A stretch of DNA of 64,000 bases, taken from Toxorhynchites rutilus septentrionalis. Lineage: Eukaryota > Arthropoda > Insecta > Diptera > Culicidae. The DNA lies in the NCBI RefSeq assembly GCF_029784135.1, contig NC_073746.1, positions 247,761,307 to 247,825,306 of the forward strand, read 5' to 3'. Shown here one piece after another: positions 1-11,926 of this stretch (within the stretch, counting starts at the first letter, position 1; the number at the start of each line of letters is the position of its first letter). A program made the translations under genes and the position numbers. The notes under the pieces were generated by a model. It was not told the origin of the DNA. It did no database searches and saw only the letters and a program-made list of their open reading frames with translations.

Positions 1-57
1 ATACGACCTTGCTGAAGAGTAACTAAGAGATTTAAAAAAACAATTGGGAAAATGATA

Positions 58-505
58 GAATCTTCGTAGCCACATTGGATGCGCGTTCGCTTGCTAAACG
101 ATCGAACGTGAGAGCTTTATTTGATCTTTGTGTTGTTACAGAATAACTACGTCCACGCAATCATCATCGGCAATGGAGATCGATCCACGATGGAACATAA
201 GTCGATTCATCTATACAACTGCTCTGCTCTGCAAGAAACATCGGGGTTGTGCTATCAATAACCCAACAATGATCAGTATGAGCTGTCTTTGTCCGGTCTG
301 CTGGACAATGGATGAACAGGAAGAATACTCTTACGCCAAAAAGGTTTTTACTTTTTTGTAATTTACCATAATGCAATGGAACAGAGAAAAATATTCTCAC
401 GCCTAAATCGCTACTAACTACTGTGTAATTTGCAATTTATAGAAATCTAAACATGTTACATGTAAACAATTGAAACCCGGCTCTGTTACAGCTAAAATAC
501 TAGTA
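58..505 (+). mobile_element. tRNA-Asn-like SINE, 3'-truncated copy
   Basis: This stretch matches, base for base with scattered differences, the reverse complement of positions 61542-62033. The 5' part (about 65-130) resembles a tRNA-Asn: a TCCGTAGCCACATTGG block stands where the A box would be. The rest is tRNA-unrelated. The copy loses similarity after the TTACAGCTAAAATACTAG segment near 505, so its poly(A) end is missing. No real protein is encoded; short open frames here are chance. Confidence 0.6.
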
Positions 506-544
506 GTACTCGAACCGCGAAAGTTCATTCACCTCTAGTGTCTG

Positions 545-930
545 GAATGACGATTTTCCCAGGCTTATCAGTTTAAAAGTACGTCTTAGGGAAACATATT
601 CCGATCTGCACAACGACAAGCGAGTACAAAAGTACTCAACACCAAAAAATACCCCCGACTTGCATGTATTTACATGGCGGATTCCCCCAGGCACATTGTT
701 TTTGAAGTCCGTGATAGGGAAACACAGCTCAGTGGGAAAAAAATACCCCCGACTTGCATGTTTTGACAAAGCGAATTCCCCCAGGCATATTGATTTTGAA
801 GTCCGTGTTAAGGAAACACAGCTCGGTGGGAACAAAAATACCTCTGATTTGCATGTATATTTGCAGAGCGGATTTCCACAGGTACATCGATTTTGAAGTC
901 TGTGTTGGGGAAACCGTAGATCGGGCCAAT
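545..930. repeat. 94-95-bp tandem repeat, about 3-4 units
   Basis: The block beginning TACCCCCGACTTGCATG recurs at about 650 and 744, and in diverged form (TACCTCTGATTTGCATG) at about 839. Each is followed by TTTTGAAGTCCGTG and GGAAACACAGCTC segments. A more diverged partial unit lies at about 545-640. The open frames on both strands here result from the repeat and are not considered genes. Confidence 0.75.
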
Positions 931-3050
931 ATTACATATTTGTACATATTTGTGACTCTTTTCCTAGTGTTTTTCGATTTTACCAATCGTTGATCTAAAA
1001 GCATCTATATCCCACCATAATGTCTCCGTTGTTATTCACGACCAGTGGCGTAGTGAGGGTAGACAGCGCCCCCGGCAAAACATGAAAATGGCGTCCCCCA
1101 CACAGTACAATTTTTTTCAATTTTTCCACAGTTTAGGAATTGTGATATTTTGTGAAAACTACTCTTTCATACCAATATTCACTTTAAGCAGTTTATTCGT
1201 ATTTAGAAGGCTAGAAATATCACCTCTCACCTCTCCACCTCTGATACAAGTTGCTCTGTATCAACATCTGAAGAACACTTCCGCCGGAAATGTAACGCAA
1301 CCTGCTTCAATTGATTCATGCTCATAGATGTTAGTCAGTTTCTCGTTATAAATAAAAAATCTGATGCTATATCTGCTATAGCAGGGTTGGCCAAACTTTC
1401 CACCACCATGTGCGCCTTTTTTCAAAAGCAGATGGCGGACTACCAATATAAAATATTTTTAAGTGACCGTTAATAAGAAGTAGTTTGATTGTAAAATGAT
1501 ATGTAGAATGTTGTTTTAGGTAGCGAGAATGATGATTTCTTCTCAAAAACTAATTAGTTATAATAACAATAGGTTCTTTCTTTTTTGAATTTTTACTGCG
1601 AACGAATGCGAATTTTAAACATATTTTATATTTTATATATTTTATCCTGAATATTTGTTTTGTATCTGATAAACGCTGGAAACATTAAGTAGTATATTTT
1701 CGTAATGTTTTTCATATTTTTGTTCGAAAGTACTCAAATTCAACAAAATTCAACAGGTTGGCAAATAGTAATGTGTCACAGGAGAGCGATGTTTTGTTTC
1801 GATTGTATTCATAGTAGAAAATATTGTTTTCGGGTATAAGTATATAAGTAAGAGATTTTAAAAATATATCAATATTCAAATTGAACATTCCATATTCAAT
1901 TAATGCTTTTCAATTTCATTGATATTTCATCTATGTTGATTGCATCATTGAATGGAAATGACATGATTTATATTATGTTGTCTATTTTTGGAATAAGACT
2001 TGAAGTCTTCTGTCGAGCTCATTTCGCAACGAAAAAATTTAATCTGCGTAACGATCAAATTCATGTGCTAAATTTTCGAATTGCTTTAAATTTCGTATCC
2101 TAAATTGTGCTTCTAAGAGTTTTTTCTCCTGATGTTTCAAATTCAATTCATTTTGCTTCGCTTGGATGACACAACTAAAAACGGGATCATGCATTATTTA
2201 TTTAGGATATGATTTCTTGCCAGTTGCCATAAACTCTTTTTTTTTTGAAAAAAAAATTGGCACCTCGGGGTATAATAATAATAAAAATATTTGATTCACA
2301 ATTCTATTGCTCTGAATTTGCATTTCTGCTAACTGATTTCTATACGTAGTTAACTATTTCAACTAACTATATTGACTATTTTAAGTGTCGAATTCCTCAC
2401 ATCATCGGATTTCAGCATTTGCTAATGTATACAATGGTAATCGATAAAATTCGGAATATTATCATAAATTTTGAAATCCATTATGATTTCCATCCGTGCG
2501 AGGAGCTCCATCAGTCGTAATCGATACCAATTTTTTATTGGAAATCATGTTTTAGTGATGAAGGACATGAACGAGTCGTATATATATTTCGACATGTCGT
2601 TTGTCCTTTTTTTGACAAAAAATTGTTAAAAATACTTCTTTATTAGACATATCCTGCAAAAACATCCTTATTGACACATAACCGTGCGGTATCAGTTCAT
2701 TCGTCGAGTTGTATTTTTAGCTTCTGCTCTAATCATAATTTTTTGTGAGTATTTTTCTTGACAGCAACTTTTTAATCAAATCAATTATTTCAGAAACATT
2801 GTTAAAATTTTCAAACAATGATTCTCCTGATGCAACAAACCTCCTTTCACCGCATTCAAAAGGGTTCCTATGCTTTAATAAAATTTAATTTACTTCAAAT
2901 GTTGCAATTGTGGCTGTTTTCAACTTCGAGTTCGATTTCGAGAAAACAAACTCTGCAGAACATTTATTTGGAGCCAACGATACTTTCTTTTCATTTCAAT
3001 AAGAGGATTTTTCGTTATTTGATTTCGTTCAAAAGATACAGCCAAAAATA

Positions 3051-4278
3051 AAGGGCGAACCCGAAATTATTGCGACACATTCAACAGGGCATAACTTTTT
3101 TACCATTGGGTAAAAATCAACCAAACTTTGCACACTTTCTCATTGATGTGTATTGTCTACATGCTGTCAAACTCGAAGTCGTGTTTTTCGATTCAACGAA
3201 AATGGACGTAAACCAACGCGAGTCGAGAGAACAAATTCTTTCCAAACACCTGGAATTTCCTGACCTGTCGCACCGGCAGTTGGGAAAAATGTTGAACATT
3301 CACCATTCAACCGTCTCCAGAGTGTTGAAGCGGTTCCAGGAGCGGTTGACGTTGGACCACGGCAAAGGAGCTGGAAGAAAACCGGGACCGGAGAACAAAA
3401 AGACGGAGGGAAAGGTGAAGCGGATGATCAAAGCAAATCCCAACGTCTCAAGCCGTGATTTGGCTAAAAAGATCGGCATGTCGCAGAGCTACGTCCAGAA
3501 TGCAAAGAAGAGAGCTGGAGCTAGAAGATGCTGACAAAATATGGCTGCTGTGTGATGGACGACGAAACGTATATAAAAGCCGATTTTAAGCAAATTCCGG
3601 GGTTGGAGTTTTTCACCGGCAAGAGCAAGTTCGATGTGGACGACAAATTTAAGAAGAAGAAAATGTCGAAGTTCGCATCCAAATATCTCGTTTGGCAGGC
3701 CATCTGCTCTTGCGGACTGAGGAGTGAGCCTTTCGTGACAAAGGGCACAGTAAATGGCGAGATCTACAAATCTGAGTACCTCGAGAAGCGCCTTTTGCCG
3801 TTCTTGCAGCAGCACGACGAAGCTCCGTTATTTTCTCCACATTTGGCATCATGCCACTATTTTAAAAGTGTCCTGGAGTGGTATGAGGCCAATTCTGTCC
3901 ATTTTGTTCCAAAGGACATGAACCCGCCAAACTGTCCGGAGCTGCGCCCGGTGGAGCAGTACTGGGCAATAATGAAGCGTGAACTTCGGAAGAGCAAGAA
4001 GACAAGAAGACGCAAGAAGTCAAAGACGAGAAGGACATGTTAAGAAAATGGAAAAAAACTGAGAAACTGGTACCGGATGACACTGTAAAGACTTTGATGG
4101 AGGGCATCAAGCGAAAATGCGTTTAATTTTACACTCAAGGCTCCATCGATTAACTTTTCTGTTGATTTTTGAAGTAAATATATGTATAAAACAATCCTAA
4201 AATTTTGGTTTGATTCTAAACATTATAAGAAAATTGGCATGACATTTTCGGCGTCGCAATAATTTCGTGTTCTCCCCT
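3051..4278 (+). mobile_element. DD37E (ITmD37E-type) Tc1/mariner element, copy 1, nested and defective
   Basis: The terminal inverted repeats begin AAGGGCGAACCCGAAATTAT at 3051 and AGGGGAGAACACGAAATTAT reading inward from 4278, with TA on both flanks (3049-3050, 4279-4280). The element sits inside the hAT-like repeat, so it is the younger insertion. Its ends differ from those of the two copies near 50 and 60 kb, so it belongs to a separate subfamily. Length, 1.23 kb, is normal for the superfamily. Confidence 0.85.
3202..4126 (+). pseudogene. DD37E transposase pseudogene
   Basis: A cut-and-paste transposase. The N-terminal part (3202-3534) has two helix-turn-helix-like segments, DLSHRQLGKMLNIHHSTVS and NVSSRDLAKKIGMSQSYVQ, and a GRKPG hinge. 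A deletion and frame change near 3520 then lead into the catalytic core from 3528. The core shows MDDETY (first Asp) and PELRPVEQYW (Glu). The second Asp is replaced: SPHLASCHY stands where related copies have PDLASCHY. A second frame change near 4005 leads to a C-terminal end KTLMEGIKRKCV with a stop at 4126. The missing Asp and two disruptions make it inactive. Confidence 0.85.
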
Positions 4279-5159
4279 TATGAGGTCACCTCAAGGTATA
4301 TATTGTTGCTGTATAAATTATTAAACGCGTTTTTCTCAAAACCATGTTTTTTCAGCTGGTGGTATCGATATCTCAAGATCCGATTTGGCTGACTTTTTTC
4401 AGCATGTAAAAATGGATTACCTAATGACTTTTTATTTAATTTTTTTTAAATTTTTTTTTATTATTAGCTTTCAAATATCGATTTTTCATTAAAAATAAGT
4501 CATTTTTAACAAAAATGGCCGCCATTTTGGTTTTTTTTTCAGAAACCCCTATATGACGCTTTAGGTATTTTCATAAAGTTTCAAAATATTTATTGGATTC
4601 GTTCTGCGACACTTCGTTGCTTCAGAACCGATACCACCAGCAAGGTACCGATTTTCAGACAGCATCTACGCATCCAGCCGTCAATAGCTTAATAATCATT
4701 ATTCCTGCATTTAAAAAATGGAAAATACATCTTCAAATATACATCAAACAATAACCAAAATACCCGAATACTTCACTTTATTCCTAGCATCCGAAAAAAT
4801 ATTACGGAAATTCATTATTTTTCGACCTTCCAGACAAGGGCCCGCCCTTAAGCAATAACTGTAAAACAACGCATAGCATGGAGGAGCGCCCAGGCATGCG
4901 TAGCGAAAAATTAAAAGAGTGTTGGTGTAATGTGATGTTGGGAGTTTCAGTTTGCGAAAATCAAAGAGAGGTTATTGGTTTTATGTACACACAGAAGCAA
5001 CTACTCATGGTGGATGTTTTTTAACTCAATTGAAATATGAAATATAATACAGTGAAAAAAAATTCTATTGAAAATTCTTGGATTTTGGCGCCCCAAAGGG
5101 TCGGGCGCCCCCGGCAAATGCCGGGTTTGCCGCCCGCACACTACGCTACTACTCACGAC

Positions 5160-7620
5160 TACCGACCAACAGAATATTCGATAATTTTAGTGGTGACATT
5201 TAGGGCATGACGAACTTGAAGTACAATTATTCGTCACGTTTCTTTCAATTCCAGTCATCTTTAATGGTTTACATCTTCCTATCAATAGCACGTAAAATAT
5301 TGACTACTTCCATGCTGTATGAAGACATCGGACATAATTGATTATCTATTTACATTTGCATAAGAGAAAACAAACTCGTGAATAGCCCTTCATATTGTAA
5401 TGTAATCAAACATACATGGTTCAACGGCAACACAAACATGTTTACCACTCACCAAACTGTCTCATCCAAACAACTATGGACAATACCGACCTGGGGCCAT
5501 TAGATTGGACCACCCTTTGCAAGAAGAAATCCGTACCTACATCGATGCTCGACAAGTGCCTTACAAATGCAAATCAATTGGGTAGGTGGTTGCATCATAT
5601 TTACGTCTGTTCTTTGTCGTCTCTTCTTAATTGACCGCCACATAGTCAATACTCAACCTAACAATTGCGATTGAAGTGATTTCGCTATACACAGTTCGGC
5701 AGTACAAGCGATTATTGATTGTACACAAGTACAATTCTGAACAAGTTTGACCAATCGTAAATCAGTGGAATAACGATGAAATCCAATATTTGGGTCGTCG
5801 CGACATACTGACATTCGCGTTGAACTGCGGACCGTCTCCGCCGAGTCTCAGTTGACAAACCGCCCAAATTTGCCAGCCAACAGAAACTGATTATAATCGG
5901 CAACAATTAAAAAAGGTGTCGATTTTAAATCGAAGCCATAATTCTCTAACACGTTTGTGGCCGAACACCAATTAAAATTGTGTGGAAATAACTCGAAAAA
6001 TAACTAATGACCATCTTTCGGGCTGCTGGAGGATCGGGCGGGTTCAAGAAGATCCGCGCCAATTTGTGGACGACTAATTTGCCAGCGACTCCGAACCCCG
6101 TGTGCGCTGGATGATTCGAAGTGGCGTAAGGTTACAGCAATTTGAGCGATGATAGTGTAGCTCCCTGAAATGGAAGACGAAATTAGCATAAACAAAGATA
6201 GTGTCCCGAGTGCGCTACCAATTATGTAGCTGTCTCTTGCTTAACACGGACCGCCGCGCGAGCGTTGAGCAGGACGTGAGAAATTTAACACCCCAATTAA
6301 GGCTAGTTTTTGGCAAGAGATAAATTGACACACGACAACTTTTACTGCGACCGATATACCTACTAGAAGAAACGAAAGCTGAGGTTGAAAGTCGAACTCT
6401 ATGGCGCTGTCAAAACAGTCTCCCCTTGCGGCCACGAAGATGATGATGTGATGATAGGCGTTAGGCTAATGATACTTCATCATTTTCACCTCCATTTTCG
6501 CCAATAACACCAAGTAGCATAAGTTGTGCCCCGCGGGTTGTCAGATTCCTAACGAACCATGAAACAATAACAATTTCATGCACATCTAGCCTGAAGCTTC
6601 TGCTCAACGGGTTCGCCTCTTTGTTGCTGCGTTCCTAAACCTGCAGGTATTCGCATCAATTCGAACACAATTTGCAAGGCGAGTACGCTCGTTAGTTCAA
6701 AGTTCTGCGGCCGCCGCAAGCATGTATTTGATTTATGTTTATTGGTTCGCTGGCGCTTACCGGTTGGTAGGTGCCGAGAGGAGATGCAAATGATGCAAAT
6801 AAGCGCCAAGTATTGATGGTAACGAAAGATAAAATGTCCCGTGAAACAAAAGGTGAAATACAGTCTTGTGCTCATGTAGGACAATTTCGTTTTTATCGTT
6901 TCACTGCGATACAATCAAACCTCTCAAAAACTTCCAATACCTGGAACCCCGGAAGCCAAACTTGATATTCATTAAAGTTACATTCACTAGTGCCGTCAGG
7001 TGGCCGACTGACAAATCGAAAGTGGTTACGTTGTCTTCAGTGCAGCTTCATATTTGATCTGCAAACTGCCGCGAAATGCAAATTATAGTTTTCAGGGTGG
7101 TTGAAATTAACTTTCCTGTGCTGTGCTTGTTATATTGATATTCCCTCTTCTTGTTTCACTCGCAGGTTGGTCCTTCTTTTCCACGCATATGAAGATGATT
7201 TTATATTATTATGGCATTTTATCGCTCCAAGCCAGACCAGATCGGCGGAGTGCAATTGTAGTTGCTTACGATGATACTACACCCGGGAGTGAACCTGCTT
7301 TGGTCCTTTCTGTTGGCAACTCGAGTGAATGGTGGTTTGAGGCGTGGGAAAATTAAAGCTTCGAGGAATTTGTGAGTGGAAAACCTCCTAGATCGACGTT
7401 GATGTTTCTGATAATCTGCATTAGTTGAGCAGGGGATATAAATGCGTAGGTCGTTTACTTGTAGCATGCGAGTGATTCCTTAAAAAAATAGACAACGTTA
7501 TGTTTGTAAATTTTTACAACGAAAATTTTTATGACTACAATGATGATTCTCCCTAAAGCTCCCTATAGTAACTGGATAACAGGGACCGTCGCGCACCACT
7601 TGGCAAGTTCAGTTTGCGGG
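5160..7620. other. no recognisable gene or repeat
   Basis: I see no protein family, RNA gene or clear repeat in this 2.4-kb stretch. Base composition is less AT-rich than the repeats around it, especially 6000-6800, so it may be unique host sequence such as intron or intergenic DNA. The open frames of 60-112 codons lack family signatures. Confidence 0.4.
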
Positions 7621-7624
7621 GCTC

Positions 7625-7810
7625 AGCGTGTTTACAGATTCGAGACGTGGAATCTCAATTTCATCGAAAATACAGTGTGCTTTCCAAACTATTGAAGAAC
7701 CGCATGTTTGACATCGTAGCCCTGTAGAAACGTGTGATTGAGTGGTAGCCAGTCAACCCACGAATGTGCAGATTAAGGGTTAAGGGGCGATTTCTCAATA
7801 AAAACTAGAA
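7625..7810 (+). pseudogene. RTE-like retrotransposon, endonuclease-domain relic
   Basis: Conceptual translation across stops gives the start of an RTE-type AP endonuclease (ETWN..NFIENT), then LLKNRMFDIVAL. This runs directly into KRVIEW(stop)PVNPRMCRLRVKGRF, which in intact relatives lies further on in the domain. So the copy has an internal deletion joining two parts of the endonuclease, plus in-frame stops. The clade call rests on remembered family motifs. Confidence 0.5.
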
Positions 7811-8039
7811 GTGGGTTATATCAGCTTTTCGACAGTAACTACGCCGTTTTCCGTCAAGATCGGTCACCCTCTAACAGCAACAAAAGTTCTGGCGGTGAAG
7901 TCCTGCTGGAGATTCGTTCTTACTGTAAGTCACTGTCTAGGGTATGGTAGGATGAGCATTGGGCATTGCCAGTCCCCAAGAAAAGCCACAAAAACTCGGA
8001 AACAGCTCCTCAAAGCGAATTGACGCCGCTATAAACGTC

Positions 8040-8290
8040 TTTACCTAGTTCTGGTGATACTCGGGACGTAAAGCAGCAGTATCACGAAGGTCCTGCGAGA
8101 TAGTGGGGTTGGTCGCAGGCCTTGCTAGCCGCACCACTAAAAACACCAAGCAACGAACGATACACAAGAAGATTTGAACCGGACTAATCAACACAGACTC
8201 AGGCGACGAAAACGGACTAACGATTGGAAACTCGGGACGTGTAATTGTCGATCTCTCAATTTCATCGAAAATACTCGTGTGTAATGTGTT
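8040..8290 (+). pseudogene. RTE-like retrotransposon, 5' end relic
   Basis: The end of this stretch translates as KLGTCNCRSLNFIENT, the typical start of an RTE-type endonuclease (LGTWNCRSLNF in relatives, with Trp to Cys here). It breaks off after about 17 codons. The upstream 190 bp would be the 5' untranslated part. It lies in the same orientation as the fragments at 7625 and 10513 but cannot form one contiguous element with them. Confidence 0.4.
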
Positions 8291-8698
8291 CCAGATTACC
8301 GAGGGAAATCCGAGGGAAACTACTAAATGATACTAAATGAAATTCTTAGGATTATAATAAAAATGCGTGTGACTTGTTTGGGAGTCGAAGTCAGAAAAAG
8401 GGTCTATTTCTTTGACAGCAGTATGTTTATCCCGCCGAATGTTGAATACACGAATAATTGAAGTTATCTAAAGTGTCTATACAATATACTCATTTGATAG
8501 ATGTTCGAATACACTTTAAAATTCAACTAATCTAAATTGTAATTCGATATGCAATAGCTCTTCCCGCTTACAAAAATCCAGAAATAAGAACAATAATTCA
8601 AAAATATTCATATTCACTTTCTTTTCTATTCTTGGCTTCTTCACTCTCTTCGAACGCCTTCATAGGCCAATTAGCACTACCGATTCAAACTGATACTT

Positions 8699-9430
8699 TC
8701 ACTTTCTGATTCCATTTACTGTTGATTGATTCTCGTTTCGAACCGGCGTTTGCCGAACATCATTTTTCTCCTCCACAGTTGGCATTTCGGTTTCAGAGGT
8801 AGTCGGTATTGGCCAACCATTTTCGACCAATGTCAACGACGGCCTGGGCTGACCCGATGTTCCTTGTGTGTCCTCAACGACTCTGACCTGCGTTGGATGA
8901 ACGATAGTAGTCGTCTCGTTTCCAACCGTGATCTGTGAAAACTTTTTAGAGAATTGTTTTAAAAATGATTTATTAATCCATTTTTCACGTAAATGCGGTA
9001 TGTTATGCTTGTACCACACGATATCCACAGGCATCTGCGTATGTAAAGGATCATGTTGATGATTGTTATTATTAGATTTAGAAGCATCATCAAGCGAACG
9101 AGGTATCAACAATTGCTTTTATTTTTTCTTTGGGTTGATCAAATCGATCAACATCTTTGGTGTATAACTAAATATTCTTTTAGGAGAGAAACTACCCTTT
9201 AATGCCATGTTATAAGTTCTCAAATTAAATAGAAAAGGATGAGTTTGATCATCTGAGCTTAAATCCAGCATACCAGGCTCTAGAAAAAACTTAAAACTAC
9301 TGAAATGTATATTTATTCTAATGATGGTCTCGTAGTAGGGATCCACTTTGAAGTAATGCTTAGCTTTGGAACAATTGCCATACTTGCACAAACATCACAA
9401 GCTGCAACAATATTTCAATGTCCTACAAAA
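8699..9430 (-). pseudogene. Ty3/gypsy-type LTR retrotransposon, integrase C-terminal region relic
   Basis: Read on the minus strand, 9391-9122 and 9118-8702 are one frame split by a single in-frame TAA at 9119-9121. The translated part contains SYTPKMLIDLINPKKK(stop)KQLLIPRSLDD and then DIVWYKHNIPHLREKWINKSFLKQFSKKFSQITVGNETT. This matches the region after the integrase core in gypsy-type Pol, including the small C-terminal beta domain that contacts DNA. The catalytic core of integrase is not present. AT-rich sequence at 8350-8698 could be its 3' untranslated region or LTR, which I cannot delimit. Confidence 0.5.
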
Positions 9431-9488
9431 CCTGTTCCATTACTTGCTGGAAGATAGACGCACTGAAGGAAGCGCCCTGTAGCAGTCT

Positions 9489-9715
9489 TCTCTTCTTCAA
9501 TGGCACTAACGTTCCTAGAGGAACTTCGCCGTCTCAACGTAGTATTACTTGCGTCATTTTTATTAGTACTTAGTTGAGATTTCTATGCCAAATAACACGC
9601 CTTGAATGCATTCTGAGTGGCAAGTTCTAGAATACGCGTGATCACAGTGCAAGTCAGAGGAAATTTCTTTGACGAAAAATTCCTCCGACCAGAACGGGAA
9701 TCGAACCCTGTAGCA
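9489..9715 (-). mobile_element. Feilai-like tRNA-derived SINE, truncated in the tRNA region
   Basis: It matches the full SINE at 16096-16370 from the (GAA)n tail (plus strand TCTTCTTC) to the B-box segment GGGAATCGAACC, where it stops. A 14-bp target duplication CCCTGTAGCAGTCT flanks it at 9475-9488 and 9716-9729. The duplication shows that the missing 5' part was never inserted, as with incomplete reverse transcription. Confidence 0.8.
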
Positions 9716-9861
9716 GTCTATTATTTGTAAAAAGTCCTTTAATCGTGTTAATTATTTTAAATTGTAGTGATCGTTCAGACAATGATAGCTGTGTTTACGC
9801 TCCATCTAAATCCAACGCACAGAAAACGCTACATCCAGCTAATCTAGCAAAAATATACTGA

Positions 9862-10500
9862 CAATTGATAATGGATAGGTATTCGGTATAATTACCTTGT
9901 TAATAGAAACTTTGCAGTCAATTACTAATCTTATATCATTGTTTTTCTTCATAACTATAACCACAGGTGATGCCCACTCACTAGTTTGGATAGGAATTAT
10001 AAAGTTATGTTTCCCTAATTTATCTGAACAATTTAAAACCTTCTCCTCTAAACGATAGGGAACGTCATTTGCCTTCTCAAAAATTGGAATGCTTTAAAAT
10101 GTCTTATTGGAGTGAAAAAATCCTCGAAGAAAACGTCAGAAAACTTTAATTTATTTTAGCAGTTAATGAGTTATTTTGCTCTTCTGTAATATTATTGATT
10201 GGCATAGAATCATAAAAAAAATGTCTCCAGTTGGGAAAAAATTCATCCAACCATGGTCTATCCAGCAAACGAATAAACTGGTAATCACAGTCAAGAACCA
10301 AAAGATTCAATTTCACTTTCTTCACTTTGCATTCCACAATAACTTCAACTTCCCCAGAAACCTTTAACCTGGAACCAGTAAATACAACTAATTGTTTCGA
10401 ACTTTTCACTAATTAAATGTTGAATTTTGAAACAAACAAATTTTTACTCATCACTGATACAGAAGAGCCACTATCAATCTACATCTTTACAGGATCATTT
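9862..10500 (-). pseudogene. Ty3/gypsy-type Pol relic: protease and start of reverse transcriptase
   Basis: On the minus strand the sequence first gives IDSGSSVSVMSKNLF, a retropepsin active site (Asp-Ser-Gly), about 10470. It continues to QLVVFTGSRLKVSGEVEVIVECKV-type protease sequence and DRPWLDEFFPNW. After frame changes near 10146 and 10090 it resumes as IFEKANDVPYRLEEKVLNC and then SEWASPVVIVMKKNNDIRLV and NKVIIPNTYPLSIV, the N-terminal part of a reverse transcriptase. The catalytic YxDD part is absent. Stops at several sites make it a pseudogene. It could belong to the same element as 8699-9430, but the order is not simple. Confidence 0.6.
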
Positions 10501-10512
10501 TCAATAGACACT

Positions 10513-11266
10513 TAAGCACGAAGCAGAGAGAATTGGACTGAAAATCAATGCGTCTAAAACCAAATACATGCTGGCTTTTGGATCCGAGCACGCCAGGTAG
10601 TAGTGTAATGATCGATGGCGATGAGTTCGAGGTAGAGTACCAATTTGTCTACCTTGGCTCAATGGTAACGTCTAACAATGATACCAGCCGCGAGATCCGG
10701 CGACGCATTATCAATGGGAGTCGTACCTACTATAGTCTCCACAAACACTCAAGGTCAAACAGACTTAGCAGTCGTGCGAAATGTTCCCTGTACAAAACGC
10801 TCATAAGACCGGTTGTCCTCTACGGGCACGAGACGTGGACAATACTCGAAAAGGACCTGCGAGCACTCGAAGTCTTTGAACGGCGGGTGTTAAGAACCAT
10901 CTTCGGCGGTGTACAAGAGGACGGTGTATAGAGGCGAAGGATGAACCACGAGCTCATACGACTCACCAGCGAACCCAGTATCCAGAAAGTGAGCAAAGCT
11001 GGAAGGATACGCTGGGCAGGACATGTTGCAAGAATGTCGGACAACTATCCTACAAAAATGGTGTTCATCGGGAATCCGAGTGGTACGAGACGACGAGGAG
11101 CACTACGAGCAAGGTAGTTAGACCAAGTGGAGCATAACATGGTGAGCACGGGGTGCCCGCGGAATTGGGAAGACATAGCCATGAACCGAGTTAATTGGAG
11201 AAAAATTGTGAATCAGGCCATTTTATAAAGACGTTTAGTCAAAATAAATAAATAAATTAATAAGTC
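10513..11266 (+). pseudogene. RTE-like retrotransposon, 3' end of the reverse transcriptase ORF
   Basis: The translation starts with EAERIGLKINASKTKYMLAF, changes frame near 10600, and continues VMIDGDEFEVEYQFVYLGSM, EIRRRIINGSRTYYSLHKH, RPVVLYGHETWTILEKDLRA and FERRVLRTIFGGVQEDGV. Two TAG stops follow at 10929-10931 and 11115-11117. Both stand where relatives carry Trp (TGG). After the second stop the frame runs LDQVEHNMVSTGCPRNWEDIAMNRVNWRKIVNQAIL to a TAA at 11226-11228. A short (AATA)n tail at about 11245-11266 marks the 3' end, as is usual for RTE elements. It is a 5'-truncated, dead copy. Confidence 0.7.
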
Positions 11267-11424
11267 ACGGTAACTGTCCTCTTCCGATAGCTTGTTGGTT
11301 GAGCAATTGTGGGTGTCGGTTAATGCGGGCGACTCAACGCTATTCATCTGTATGGTCTACATTCCTTCGAATCGTGTGAACGACAATACCTTTATCGAGA
11401 CGCATTTGCAGTAGGCGCAATTAG

Positions 11425-11926
11425 ACTTTCCGAGATCTCGCACAGCACGCAAAAGAGCACTTTGCGTTATCCAGTCTCGCATCTCACAAAGTCATTGGGA
11501 GCTGTCTGCAACAAATGACCGAGGCAGAAGGCAGCCGAGCGAGCAGACTTCCTGTGTGCGCGTTTTATTTTCGTGAGACGAGTATTGATTTTCTCTTCCT
11601 CACAACTCTTCTATGTGCAAGCGATGAGATCGAGCTTTAGCACATGGGCTTGGGATTGGCTCTTTCTCTTCTCTTATGTAAAATTGTGTGATGCGTTCAG
11701 GAATGCCTCGTCGCGTTTCAATGCGAACGATGCACATGGTTTGTGTACACGATGAAGAGATCTTGTGCATGAGTGCTCGCGAGACTTTCTCGTGTAACTG
11801 CTTCAAAGTGACATTTGGTTAGACCTTCTGAGATCTCGCACAGCACGTAGAAGAGACAATTTGCTTTGCCCTATTCAGCCTCGTATCTCACACAATCATT
11901 GCGAGCTGTGCGCAACAAATGAATGA
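11425..11926. repeat. direct repeat pair of about 100 bp
   Basis: The segment GAGATCTCGCACAGCACG plus about 80 bp, ending GCAACAAATGA, occurs at 11431-11520 and again, about 80 percent alike, at 11829-11922. The 300 bp between them hold no recognisable gene. A short LTR-like element is one reading, but I see no TG...CA ends. Confidence 0.5.

Larger units (their letters stand above)
1043..5151. mobile_element. hAT-like DNA transposon, non-autonomous or decayed, interrupted by a nested element
   Basis: The ends are inverted: CAGTGGCGTAGTG at 1043-1055 and, on the other strand, TAGTAGCGTAGTG reading inward from 5151. A subterminal GCGCCCCCGGCAAA block occurs near both ends, in the same + orientation. 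An 8-bp near-duplication flanks it: TTCACGAC at 1035-1042 and CTCACGAC at 5152-5159. Eight-bp duplications and a CAGTGG-type end suit the hAT superfamily. No transposase frame is visible in the roughly 2.9 kb left after removing the nested DD37E element (3051-4278). The superfamily is inferred from the ends only. Confidence 0.55.

Noticed and set aside
128..400. Small open frames on both strands at the window start
   Set aside because: They fall within the tRNA-Asn-like SINE, are not preserved in the copy at 61.5-62 kb, and have no protein-family features.
7123..7356. 77-codon frame starting with a hydrophobic segment
   Set aside because: It could suggest a signal peptide, but it lacks conserved features, splice context or a polyadenylation signal nearby.
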